Shown here one piece after another: positions 21,647 to 32,379 of a stretch of DNA of 64,000 nt; position 1 is the stretch's first letter; every line of letters starts with the position of its first letter. Position numbers and translations under genes: made by a program. This stretch comes from Cryptomeria japonica (Eukaryota > Streptophyta > Pinopsida > Cupressales > Cupressaceae), in assembly GCF_030272615.1 (NCBI RefSeq), contig NC_081414.1, positions 234,656,733 to 234,720,732 on the forward strand. Reading direction: 5' to 3'. A model generated the notes under the pieces. It saw only the letters and a list, made by a program, of their open reading frames with translations, did no database searches and was not told the origin of the DNA.

Positions 21647-22212
21647 TGTTAAGGAATATAGATCAGTGATAGAGAAAAACAATAGTCTTTTAATCTCAAT
21701 GTATATCTGATATTTACTTTCAGATTTTATCACAGTCTTCAGATATTTTGTTGTAAGGATAATCTCAGATTTGATCTGAGAATACAATAAGAATAATGCT
21801 ATATAGTAAGAATAGACTTTCAAAATGATCGTTGATATGTATATATTGATCACTGATATATATATTCGATTCTGTCAAATAATAACTAATTTAATTATCG
21901 ACTGTTTGTTGTATAACGTAATTGCCACGGTTATTGATTATGTTATCAGCAAGCATCGATATCATTGGGCATATATATATTGGTGAAGGGTTATGTCTAC
22001 ATAGGGGCATGACCCCTACATGGCTTTATGCCATGTAGGGTCATGACCCTACGTAACCATAGAACTTCACATATATTAGCAATTAGTTATGCATCGAATC
22101 ATTTATCGTGCGCGATACTATCGTGCTTAACAGTTCGGTGATAGTAATATTGAACATGACTTGATAGTCATCGAATAATACAATGATAATATGTTAATGT
22201 TACTTTCATTCA

Positions 22213-22297
<85 letters not shown>

Positions 22298-22405
22298 GAA
22301 TGGAAATACACACACACACACACAGGTGTGTGTGTGTGTGTGTATGTATTAGTTTACTCATAATATATTGCTTGTTTCAATCCAAATAAGGCTACATCCT
22401 TAACA
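21647..22405 (-). mobile_element. 5' LTR of Copia-1 (complete, 759 bp)
   Basis: Begins tgttaagg next to the primer site and ends ccttaaca, a perfect 8-bp terminal inverted pair. The part from 21958 on matches the truncated 3' LTR. It contains a perfect 18-bp palindrome (22035-22052) and long TG/CA repeats (22216-22343). The flanking bases 22406-22410 are caaca, the expected 5-bp target duplication. Confidence 0.92.
22216..22343. repeat. TG / CA / TG microsatellite in Copia-1 5' LTR
   Basis: About 40 TG units (22216-22296), a short unique piece (ttgaatggaaata), about eight CA units, then about nine TG units. The TG and CA runs are complementary and could fold into a hairpin. The 3' LTR has TA-rich repeats here instead. 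Confidence 0.92.
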
Positions 22406-22982
22406 CAACATATAGAGATTCCATTGGAATATTCTTGTAACTACTTGATGATTTGTATTGACACATTGGTATTATTATATTGTATTTATTTAATATTGGA
22501 GAATGTAATTCTGATGAAGTACCCAATATTAAATGTGGTTCAAGGGTAGGTAGGAAAAATATAAATTTTATTGTCACATGGTTTTGATGTAATACCACTT
22601 GGTGGTTTTGTGGGAGCTTGTGTTTATAATAGCACCACAAGGGTAGTTGTTTGGGTTAGCCAGGTTAGCATTTGTGAAGGAGGAAGCATGGCATGGGATG
22701 TGTGGATTCATGCTTGGTCACATGGAGTGTTTGGTTATGGTTGGGTTTCGAAGGCTTTCCATAATTGTAATGTAATGGATGCATTGCTAATAATACATGG
22801 TGGATGATGCTTTTGGAGGTTGGGTTTTTTCCTCATGAGGTTTTTCCCAGGGTATATCTTGTGTCACATTTTCATGGGTATGTTGTCCATTCTTTCTATG
22901 TGGATTCTATGTGTTGATTTGATTAAAATCTTAAATGGGTTATGTGGAAATTGTCATAAAAGTGGTTGCAAGTTTCCTTTCA
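22406..22982 (+). mobile_element. LTR 1 of element X (5' part missing)
   Basis: Aligns with 27251-27655 plus 28910-29095: shared blocks include gagattcc, ttgtattgacacattggtattattatattg, aataccacttggtgg and gtggattcatgcttggtcacatgg. It ends cctttca two bases before the primer-like site. The missing first 124 bp should be found beyond the far side of the Copia-1/gypsy nest. Confidence 0.9.
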
Positions 22983-25900
22983 AGTGGTATCAAAACTATA
23001 TGTTTAAATGGTTGTTATAACCCTAGGTTGAATCCATGAAAAAATGAAAAGACAAGACAAGATATGAGGGTTTATTGCAAGTTGTGGGTTGCGGATTTGT
23101 TGGCATTTGTTGAAGATATGGTGTTATAAAAATTTATTTCAAAATGGGTTTCTATTGATTTGCATTTTGAGGGTTTTGGGGGAAGAGTTTCATATTTGAC
23201 CCTGTGGGACAAAACGGACCCCATGGTTGTGATCAGAGAGGCCGGGAGATGAATTTTGATATATAACTCGACCCTATTCGGTGATGGAAGAATGAGTTTG
23301 AAATTTTTTTTAGATGTTACGGTCATATGACTGTACCGCTCGTGTAGTGGTCGTCGTTAGGAAAAATATAATTAAAAATTTCATGCATGAAAACCGGAAT
23401 GGCCTTTTGGAAAAATTAATTGAAAAATATAAAAAATATATATATATATAAAAAAGCGATAGAGAAAAAAAAGATGTATTGGAGAGAGGGGGGGTGGGGT
23501 CCGTAGACCCATACCTCCCCAACCCCCTATGGCAGTGTGCCGACAGTGGTTGGTACCACTGTCAACTAGCAGTGGCACCGCCACTCGCCGGCAGTGGGGC
23601 CCCCTATCCCATGGGGAAACCCAAGCAAGGGTTCACCCCCGTGTTTTTAATAAAGCAAAAAAAAAAAATTATTCCGCCAGATTTAAAACAAATAAAATTT
23701 GTTTTTACCATATTTAATAAATTTAGAATTTATTGTTTTATATGGGTTTTTTAAAATGTCCGCCAATTAAAATATATTATATGTCATGTATTAAATATTG
23801 TTTTATATGCCATGTGGGTGGGCCCAGGCAGTGGGCCCCGCCCGATTAAAAAAATTGAAAATTATTTTTGTTGGCATATTGAGAAAATTTGGAAACTAAT
23901 TTTTATGGCATATTGGTGAAAAAAAATTTGGAGTCAATGCTCGCATTTATAGCCTAATTGGTTGTTTTTCTTCCGCAGAGCATAACTTGGGCGTATGATG
24001 TCGGTTTTTAGACTTCTTATAGTCGTTGGAAAGCTGGTTGAGTTTACTTAATTGTGATATGATTAGTTTTTCCAAATTTTGTTGTTTGGGTAGTGAAATG
24101 TCAGCTGGAAGTGGCAAGTACCTTGACGGCTTTGAGAGGTCATAGCTTGAGCATATGGAGTCGGATTTTGGACTTCGAATAATCGATGGAAAGCTCTTGG
24201 AGAGCACTACACTTTGGTTCAGATTTGGAGTAGGTTTGACATGATTTATATGCTGATATTTTGACTTGATTTTATTATGATTCCTTTTGAATTTGGTGGC
24301 AGTACGAGTTTATGGCATGTTTACATATTGGAGATTTTGATTTGATGTCATTGTACACTCAATGTTGTATCTTCATTCCTCTCATGTTGAAATGGTTATA
24401 AATTTTTGTTTGAGTATGTATGTTGCATTGTTGGGTCTACAAGTTGTGCAGTGTTGTAGGCGGTCTATACTTACAGGATTGCATTTATGGCTTGGATATG
24501 GGTTGTCTATGCCCATAGACCTTTCATTGTTGATGTATATTCAGATTGGTATCTTGGTTTAGTCACATGGTTTGCTGATTTTTGTTCTCATGGTGAGGAG
24601 GAGAGATGTTGTTACCAAGTACAGTCATGACGAGGGACCTACATGGTTGACTTTGTGATGCTGACAGGTTGGACTCATTGAGTTATATGCTTGTTTCGTG
24701 GATGTGATCATGATGCCATGGTTGTTCCTTGTGTTAGATACTTTGGAATGACATGATTTGGTTTTGCAGATGGTGATTTGATATGGATTCCTGATTGGTT
24801 ATGGCAGTGTATCTTCTTGTTTGAGGATCATGGTTACTTTGACTTTTGAGACCTCATGATGTTGGCTTTGAGTTCTTCGATTGTTAGATGGATTTGGTTG
24901 ATTCTCATGTTAGAGGATGGTTTTATCATGATGTTATGGATAACTTGTTTATACACTTTCAGTGAGAGATTTTAACAATGATGATGTGGCAGTGTAGGAT
25001 TGGTTCCTGATTGTTTGTTGGTGGTTTTGTAACTTCTTGAGATGGAGTTCATGGTTTACTTGATGTTAATGACACTTTCAGTTGTATGTGTGTAGACCTA
25101 GATGATCTTCATTTAGGAGATGCTTATCATGATAATATGGAGAGCTTGGTATCACGGTTCAGTGGGAGCTTGTAGCAGTGATGTGTATTCAACATTGGAT
25201 GGTGGATTATCTTCTTAGTGTGCAGATGTTTGGAGGATGCCTTAGATTTTGTTGCTGCAAAAGGGTCTTTCACATTTGCGGGTAAACTTGTAGGAGATGG
25301 TGATCTTCATGATATTTGAGGATGTTGACATCTTGAGGGCTCAAGGAGTCCTTGGTTGAGGTGTGGTTTATGCTTTCATTTGACATGTTATCCTTGCTTA
25401 ATATGATTGTTAATATTATGTCACGATGCACTCTTGATGGCTATCTTAGAGTTTTGGCATGATATGGTTATTTGATATGTTCATATGGAGCATGTTATCT
25501 CTTTGGAGGAGATGGTTAGATCATGTTGTCATGTTTATGTTCTTGATTCTGCGATTGGAGCTTTGACATTGATCTTGGTATTTCTCTTTGTATTGGGTAC
25601 ATGATCATTTGTTTGATACTTCATGATATTGTTGTGTTGCATTTGGAGTTTGGCATGAATTGGTAGGTTGTAGGTACTCATGGATACTTGGAGGATGTTT
25701 GTGATTCTAGTAGTCTCTTGTGATTAGAGGAATGTGTTGAGGCGGGTTGTTGTTTCAACAGGAAGTCCGAGGAGAATTCACCTGGTATGGACTTGAGAGG
25801 AGATTTTTCTTAGATGATTCATGATGACTTGGATATCTTGGATGAGCATTCTCATTCCCCACTCTTGGTCTACTCAGCGGTTTACTACTTGAGAGGTATT

Positions 25901-27126
25901 GCCCATTGTTTCATTTCAGGTACATTATGTTTATACTTATTTTTCATAGATATGGATCTTGAGCTATGGAGATGTTTAGTTCTAAAGGGTTCATTTGAGA
26001 GATGTTTGGCATTGGTTAACTCCTTGTGCATTTGAGTTATTATTATGATGGTGGTAGTCATTGATATTAGTTTGGGAGATGGTTTATTAGGTGTATTCCC
26101 TAGGCTTGGGAATGGATATTTAGTTTGATCTTCTTGGTTATGAGAGGCTTACATCCATGTTGTTTACATGTTATATATGTTGGTTTAGTCCAAGGGATTG
26201 AACGATGTTTGGGTGTTGTTATGCTTTTCATGTGGGGTTTTATGGAGGATATCATACTTGACATAGTTAGCATTTAGAGGTGTGTGTAGAAGGACATACT
26301 ACAAGTTTTGATTTGCAATGTTTCTCTTTTTTTCGGTTATCATCCTAAATGTTCGTATTCACATTACATTGGTTGGAGGTTGTTTGGAGATATCCGTTCA
26401 CTAGTTTTGTGTTCATGTGTTGTCATGTGGGAGATGGCATAGAGGTTCCTTTATCTCTTTCTTTTGTTGGTGTGGAGAACATGGGAGAATGTTGGAGACA
26501 TGGTGTGAGAGTGGTACTTGCAAGTTATTGGTTTACATGATGTTCATATTGATGTGGATGTTCTTGATACTACATGGTTACACTTCTATGATATGATGTT
26601 AGTGGATTCATTTCTAATATTGACATTACCTATGCAGTGGGAGTTCCTTGGTGTACATGTGTGGTAGGTATTACACATGGGGCTTATGGTTGCATGTTAC
26701 AGATTGCATATGTTGATGAGATGTTATTCACTTAGTTTGTATGCCTTGGAGGCATGTATAGTTTATGTGTTAGAACTTGTTGTGGATGTTATTTCAGTTA
26801 TGTAAACATCTACCTTTGCATTGGATATCTTTGGATTAGTGTTTGTGTTCAGATATCAGCTGGTGCAGGACTTATCATTTGTTGTGATAGATTGTGTGGC
26901 TTTCTCTTTGGATGGCCTTTTCATGTCCAGTGGCAGTGGCATGGTGAAGGGTGGGAGAATTCATGTATGAGATGGTGGTCACTTTGTTTCTTGTTGTAGG
27001 TATCTTTATTGAGCACATGGAGCACTTAGATTTCATGATGGTATATGTGCATGGAGAGATCAATCTCTTGTTTGTGTGACAAATTACTTCTTGGCCCTTA
27101 TGCAATGTATACAACAAGTGGGAGAA
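22983..27126 (+). other. Internal region of element X, no coding content
   Basis: The + strand starts agtggtatcaaaac (a partial iMet-type primer site) and ends in the tract aagtgggagaa (27116-27126). Between them the + strand is strongly T- and G-rich, especially 24250-27100. I find no Gag knuckle, protease DSG, integrase or YVDD motif in any frame. 23480-23640 is a GC-rich island with runs of G and C. 23650-23900 is AT-rich. Confidence 0.7.
23981..24200 (+). repeat. 60-bp imperfect repeat in element X
   Basis: Copies at 23981-24040 and 24141-24200, 160 bp apart, share the pattern catarcttgrgcrtatg, gtcggwttttrgacttc and tcgwtggaaagct. The two copies match at most positions. Similar words recur in non-coding parts of other plant repeats, as far as I know, without an assigned function. 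Confidence 0.75.
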
Positions 27127-29095
27127 TGTTGGGAAATGGTGTTGTACACCTTGCATAATAATGTTTCATTATTGTATTATTTTATTATTTTGTGAGGTGG
27201 TCATGGAATTATATTGTATTGTTGCACCTAAGAGCACCTAGATGGACATGCAACATGTAGAGATTCCCTTAGAATATTCTTGTAACCACTTGATGAGTTG
27301 TATTGACACATTGGTATTATTATATTGTATTTATTTAATATTGGGGAATTTAATTGCGATGAAGTACCCAATATTAAATGTGGGTCAAGGGTAGGTAAGA
27401 AAATATTATATTTTATTGTCACATGGTTTTGGGCACATGGTTTTGATGCAATACCACTTGGTGGTCTTGTGGGAGCTTTTGTTTATAATAGCACCATAAG
27501 GGTAGTTGTTTGGGTTAACCAGGTTAGCATTTGTGAAGGAGGAATCATGGCATGGGATGTATGGATTCATGCTTGGTCACATGGAGTTCTTGGTTATGGT
27601 TGGGTTTCAAAGGCTTTTCATAATTGTATTATAATGGATGCATTGCTGATAATACTATTGGCAATATGTTGGACCTGGTTAAGTGTTGTCATTGATGTCA
27701 ACACTATATCCTGGTTGGAGACTATCCCAGTTGGATCTATCCCGATTAGTCTTGGTGATAATTTTGGTTTTGGTTGTGATTCTGATCCGGTATGATCAGA
27801 CCTCTGGAATCGGTTTTGGATGCTTATTATAATGGTTATATGCTTGCTATATTCTAGTGGTTTCATAACTTGGTTATCGCTTTTGGTATTTCTAGTTACT
27901 GATTGGTTTATGCCTTTACCGGATAGCTTTTGGCTTTACCGAATTCTGGTGTTCCCAGTTAGCTTTACTAGTATGTTATTTTGGTGACTTGATCAGTGAA
28001 TTTTGGGTCCAGCTTATGGAATCGGTTTCTTTCATATTGAAGGTGTTTCTTGATCATATCCTGAGTGATTGGTGACTTTGCATTGGATGGTGTGCTATTA
28101 TGGTGGTCATATTTGGATCTGGTTAAACTTTCACTGAGGGTTTCTACCGGCAAGTGAAGTGTGTTGGATTTTGGTCTTAGCGGAATCCCCAATGGATATA
28201 ATTGTTTGGTTACTTGATTTAGGTCTATTCTATGTAATGTAAATCATAATATTGGTCTGGTGGTATCATGTGATGTAATTTTTGTAATTATGGGTTTATG
28301 GGTTGAGGGTTTAGCCGACCTTGTCAATAAGGTTGATGATTTGTATTTATACGTGACTTATTCATGTAATTTACATACGGATAGATCGATGGTTATGGTT
28401 GGTTAAGTATGCATTATCAGAGAAAGAATTAAATGTGAATAAAGTCATATCATTCAGTTGAAGGTTGGAAAGGTTTTGTATTTCAGAGTAGACATCAGTG
28501 CTTAACAGGAACTATATCAGTCATTTGTAGATGCTACTTTCACAATCCATTGTTTCTGGATTGTAGTCCGATGATTTTGTAAGTCAGTGAGACTTCCCTT
28601 TGTGATGAGCAATGCGCTCTAGGTTGTTGGCCTTTCTGCATGTGCAGACCCCTTTGTAATTATTCACAATACTACTGTAGAGTATTCATCTAATTGTGGG
28701 TAGGGTTTCCCACCGTGATTTTTCCCTTTCCAAGTTCTCCACGTCAAAATATTGGTGTTTGGTGTGCTATGCTTTCATGTTATATTATTCATTGGTTTGT
28801 GCTTTGTTTTAAGGTTTATAATTGAGTAATTGTTGTTATTGTTACTAAACTTATTCACCCCCCCCCTGCTCTTAGTTTATTGTCGGTATCAGTGCATTCC
28901 AAGAAATACATGGTGGATGATGCTTTTGGAGGTTGGGTTTTCTGCTTATGAGGATTTTCCTAGGGTATATCTCATGTCACATTTTCATGGGTATGTTTTC
29001 TATTCTTTGCATGTGGATTCTATGTGTTGATTTGATTAAAATCTTAAATGGGTTATGTGGAAATTGTCATAAAGATGGCTGCAAGTTTTCTTTCA
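27127..29095 (+). mobile_element. LTR 2 of element X, split by an insertion
   Basis: Begins tgttgggaaatgg directly after the polypurine tract and ends ttctttca. Without the insertion at 27656-28904 and one copy of its 5-bp duplication it is about 715 bp, against about 701 bp predicted for LTR 1. It supplies the intact target site (tgcaacatg, 27249-27257) into which Copia-1 inserted in LTR 1. Confidence 0.88.
27656..28904 (+). mobile_element. Insertion S: LTR-like sequence with primer-site-like tail
   Basis: A 1,249-bp insertion flanked by aatac on both sides (27651-27655 and 28905-28909); the other LTR shows the empty site. It starts tattggcaat, close to the TGTTGGCA start of the copia LTRs elsewhere in this window. 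It also has tgttgtcattgatgtcaac near the start, a tttcccaccgtgatttttccc module at about 28708 and an attcacccccccc segment near the end, all copia-LTR signatures in plus orientation. It then ends with tcggtatcagtgc, resembling the iMet primer site. No coding region is seen. Confidence 0.75.
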
Positions 29096-29755
29096 ATACA
29101 TAGTTGTGCCTTGCACAGGGGTATTCCACCAATTTTGAATACAAGCCCAAAAGTCCAAGTGTGAGGTCCACCTGATTTCATAATGGAAAGGGACTGAACC
29201 ATTAATAGTTTTATCCACCCACTTGAGAAGAAGAGGATTATTGTTATAAACTATTCTAAGGAGGGTTTGAAGCAAAGAATTAAAGCACAGGTCTCAACTT
29301 GCAAAGATTAGGAATCTATCCAGGTACATCTAAATAGATTGTCCTCTTTCCTATGTTTGGACCAAGTAAAAGGATGACCTATTAAGTCAATGTCTAGAAG
29401 ACCCATCTTATTAATAAAGTCTGTCATGTCCAACATGTTGTCAAAATAATCAACCAACCCTCTTAAGTTATCGTGTATTAAATAACCCTACAACAATCTA
29501 GGAATCATCAGGGGCCTCTAAGATCTTTGCCATGATCTCCTCCCAAACCACCAGCCAACCCTAGTGAGTGTTAGGAGTTTAAATATTCACTAAGCACCAA
29601 GATAAATTGGGTGAAATAAATCTTATAGAAATACTACTAGAAATACATCCCAATAGACTTCCCTTGGCCTTATACGGATCCTATATAGTGACAACAACCC
29701 CCCCCCCCCCTCCACTCCCGAGGCACCAAAATCCTAGCTGATAAAGAAACAAAAA
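29096..29755 (-). pseudogene. L1-like LINE endonuclease-region fragment
   Basis: Minus-strand translation gives pieces of a plant LINE ORF2 endonuclease domain: SWDFGASGVEGG near the right end, LLDIDLIGHPFTWSKHRK in the middle, then FHYEIRWTSHLDFWACIQNWW and a PVQGTTMY end where element X begins. Stops and small gaps break the frame. The RT domain that should follow is missing here and would lie left of the nest. It contains a C13-type run at about 29699-29711. Confidence 0.75.
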
Positions 29756-29796
29756 CCTGACTAGATATAATCAGCCACTTTTTGAAACAAACACCA

Positions 29797-30660
29797 ATGT
29801 TTGATGGAACAAACTTTACTTATTGGAAGGAAAGAATGGAGTCTTACTTGGAAGCATTTCATAATAGAATTTGGTAGATAACTCAGACAAGTTATCAACA
29901 CCCTCATAATGGACCATCCACTCCGAATGAAATTGAGGCTCAAGAGACACCTACAAAATCTAGAACAATACTTATTAGTTGTCTTAGTGATGAAGTATTT
30001 GAAAAGGTTAAAGGAATGAAAGAAGCTAAGGGAATTTGGAACAAGTTGTGTTATGCATATGAAGGTGATCTAAAGACTCAACAAGCAAGACTTTTGAACC
30101 TAAAGAAGAATTTTGAAGGTTTCATAATGGTTAATGATGAAAGTGTTGAGAGCTACATATATAAAGTAAATGATACTATGAAGGCTATCTGAGCTATTGG
30201 TGGAGTGCTAGAAGAAAGTGATGTCATAAAAAAGATCCTATTTACATTGACCAAACCCTACAAACTGAAGAAGTGTGCTATTGAACAATGTCATAACTTG
30301 AATAAATACTCATTTGATCAACTTACCATAATATTGTCTGCCTATGAAATTGGAGAGATGGAAGGTGTATAATCCTATCAAAAAGAAGTTGAATGTTTTA
30401 AGGATATCAGGAGATGAACCAAAAACAAGTGAGAACATGGATGAGATTGAAGCAAACTTTATAAGACTAAAGAGAGGAACTCTAAAGTATAAAGGTAAGT
30501 TGCCCATGAAATGCTTTAAATGTGAAAGAACGGTCATTATTCTTTTCAATGTATGTAGAAAGAAGACTATAGAAAATTTGATGATGATGATGAAAAGAAA
30601 AGTAGATACAAAAGACATGATTTTAAGAAAAAAATAAATGATAGCTCAATAAAGGGAAAA
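29797..30660 (+). pseudogene. Element V Gag remnant
   Basis: Starts at MFDGTNFTYWKERMESYLEA, which matches the Gag opening of element W (MFDGTNYAFWSRRMETYL). It continues with a GIWNKLCYAYEGD and LLNLKKNFEGF core, then a lysine-rich tail. A knuckle remnant CFKCERTVIILFN sits near 30520 and has lost its later ligands. Stops occur from 29877 on, and the phase changes near 30360. Confidence 0.75.
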
Positions 30661-30674
30661 AGAGTCATTTCTCT

Positions 30675-31960
30675 ATGGAGACACATTCATCTGAAGAAGA
30701 AGATGGTGAATACTCGAATGAAGAATATTTATTCCTAGCTTTAGAAGAGAAGAATCAAGATAGGTCTAGAAGACTGGAAGAGAAGACTATACTACATGTT
30801 AAAGTTGAACCAATCTCATGGATCATTGCTTCCAGGTGCTTAAATCACATGACTGAAGACAAAGACAAATTTATCATTGTGAAGAAGTATGATGGTGGAC
30901 TAGTAAAATTTGTAGGAGAGAAAGCTACACCGATCTATGGAATAGGAAGTATCTTGATTGATGGTAAGCATAAAAATAATGTTGTTTAATATGTAGAAGG
31001 TATGAGACCTAGTTTGTTGAGTGTCAATCAAATATACAATAGAGGCTATGAAGTTATGTTCACCAATACTCGATGTATAATCAGAAAAGGAAAACCTGGA
31101 ATGTTGGTAGAAAAAGGAATTAGGACAAGTAGAAATGTTTATTATATAAAGGACAAAAGTGGAAATAGATGTTCTCTGAGTCGAAGCAATGAATGTTGGT
31201 TATGGCATAAGAGGGTGGGCCATGATAACTTTGATAACATGATGAAGATCACTAACTTTACCAAAGATTAACAAGCCTATTGACATTGTGTGTAGGTAAT
31301 GTTAGTTAGGGAAGCAGATAAAGAGAAGATTTAAGAACAAGGAGTATTATATTACAAATACATTGGAGATAATTCATATAGAATTGTGTGGCCCTACAAG
31401 GACAAAAAGACTTAATGGTGAAAGGTATTTGTGTTATTGATGATTATTCTAGAATTACATGGATTACATTTTTTAGAGTGAATCTTTTGAAATATTTAAA
31501 GTTTTCAAGTCAATGGTAGAAAATCAAGTTAATGATAGAATCAAGTGTTTGAGATCTAATAGAGGTGGAGAATTTACTTCAAATCAATTTGACAATTTTT
31601 GTGAGAAATATAGTATCAGGAGACATCTTTCTACTCCAAGAACTCCTTAGTAGAATGATGTGGTAGAAAGGAAGAATAGAATTGTCATTGAGATAGCTAG
31701 AACTATGATGAAAGATGATAACTTGGCTAATGTGTGCTAGAAAGAAGTTGTGCATACTATTGTTTACATTCTTAACAGGGTTCAGATAAGAGTAAATCAT
31801 ACTAAGAAACCTTATAAGTTGTGGTATGGAAGACTACCTACTGTAAAATATTTTAGAATCTTTGGGAGTATGTGTTATATCAGAAGAGATGAGAATGACC
31901 TTGAAAAGTTTGATACTAGTGAAAATGAAAGAATATTATTTGGGATATGTTACGAATAGA
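30675..31960 (+). pseudogene. Element V protease and integrase remnant
   Basis: The protease site reads WIIASRCLNHMTED: the catalytic Asp-Ser-Gly is gone. A GAG-pre-integrase block follows (SLLSVNQIYNRGYEVMF, WLWHKRVGHDNFDN). Integrase retains a CLRSNRGGEFTSNQF block (expected Asp replaced by Asn) and VVERKNR with the Glu. Several frame changes and stops are present (for example around 31262, 31420 and 31640). Confidence 0.78.
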
Positions 31961-32379
31961 AAAGCCTACTAGTGTTACAATAAGAGATTAAACAAGATAC
32001 TAGAGAGTCCAAATGTGAAAGTATGTGAGGTATGGGATCAGACTACCCCTAAACCTGTTCAAGAGACCAAATTTGAGATTATTCCTATTGCAGTAGAAGA
32101 AAAGATATATCTGGAAGGAAACAATGAAGAAGAATCAAATGAAACAAAAGAAGATAAAGAAGAACCAGAGCAATCAATCAAGACCCTAAAATATGTACAG
32201 AGGAATCATTCAAAAGATCAGATAATCAGAGACAAGAAGAAGTGTTACAGAGGTAAATGGGCAAGCTAATTATTGTTTTCTTTCACTCATTGAACCTAAA
32301 TAATATAAAGAAGTGAGAAAAGAATAAATTTGGGCAAAATAAATGAAAGAAGAATTGAATCAGATACTAAAGAATTAGA

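Larger units (their letters stand above)
16508..22405 (-). mobile_element. Ty1/copia element Copia-1
   Basis: Minus-strand element with a full 5' LTR (21647-22405), an iMet primer site, gag, protease, integrase, RT and RNase H, and a 3' LTR of which only 449 bp remain in the window. The LTR ends TGTTAAGG and CCTTAACA are inverted repeats. From the ORF starting at 21405 to the end at 17614 all open segments share one phase, interrupted only by stops. The 3' LTR is cut at 16508 by the gypsy element. The outer 5' end at 22405 is followed by caaca, which is also found at the matching point in the second LTR of element X, so Copia-1 inserted into X. Confidence 0.92.
22406..29095 (+). mobile_element. 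Element X: non-coding LTR retrotransposon (LARD-like)
   Basis: Two direct repeats of about 700 bp flank 4.1 kb without coding capacity. The orientation is plus: a primer-like tggtatca follows LTR 1 (22985) and a polypurine tract aagtgggagaa precedes LTR 2 (27116). LTR 1 lacks its first 124 bp because Copia-1 inserted there. LTR 2 is complete but contains a 1,249-bp insertion. The right flank ataca (29096-29100) begins LINE sequence. With no gag or pol it would depend on proteins from another element. Confidence 0.85.

Noticed and set aside
22127-22321. His/Thr repeat protein
   Set aside because: It is a translation of the TG/CA microsatellite in the Copia-1 LTR.
27325-27795. 156-aa + strand protein
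   Set aside because: It lies in LTR 2 of element X and runs into insertion S; the equivalent stretch in LTR 1 is open only in pieces, and no family is recognised.
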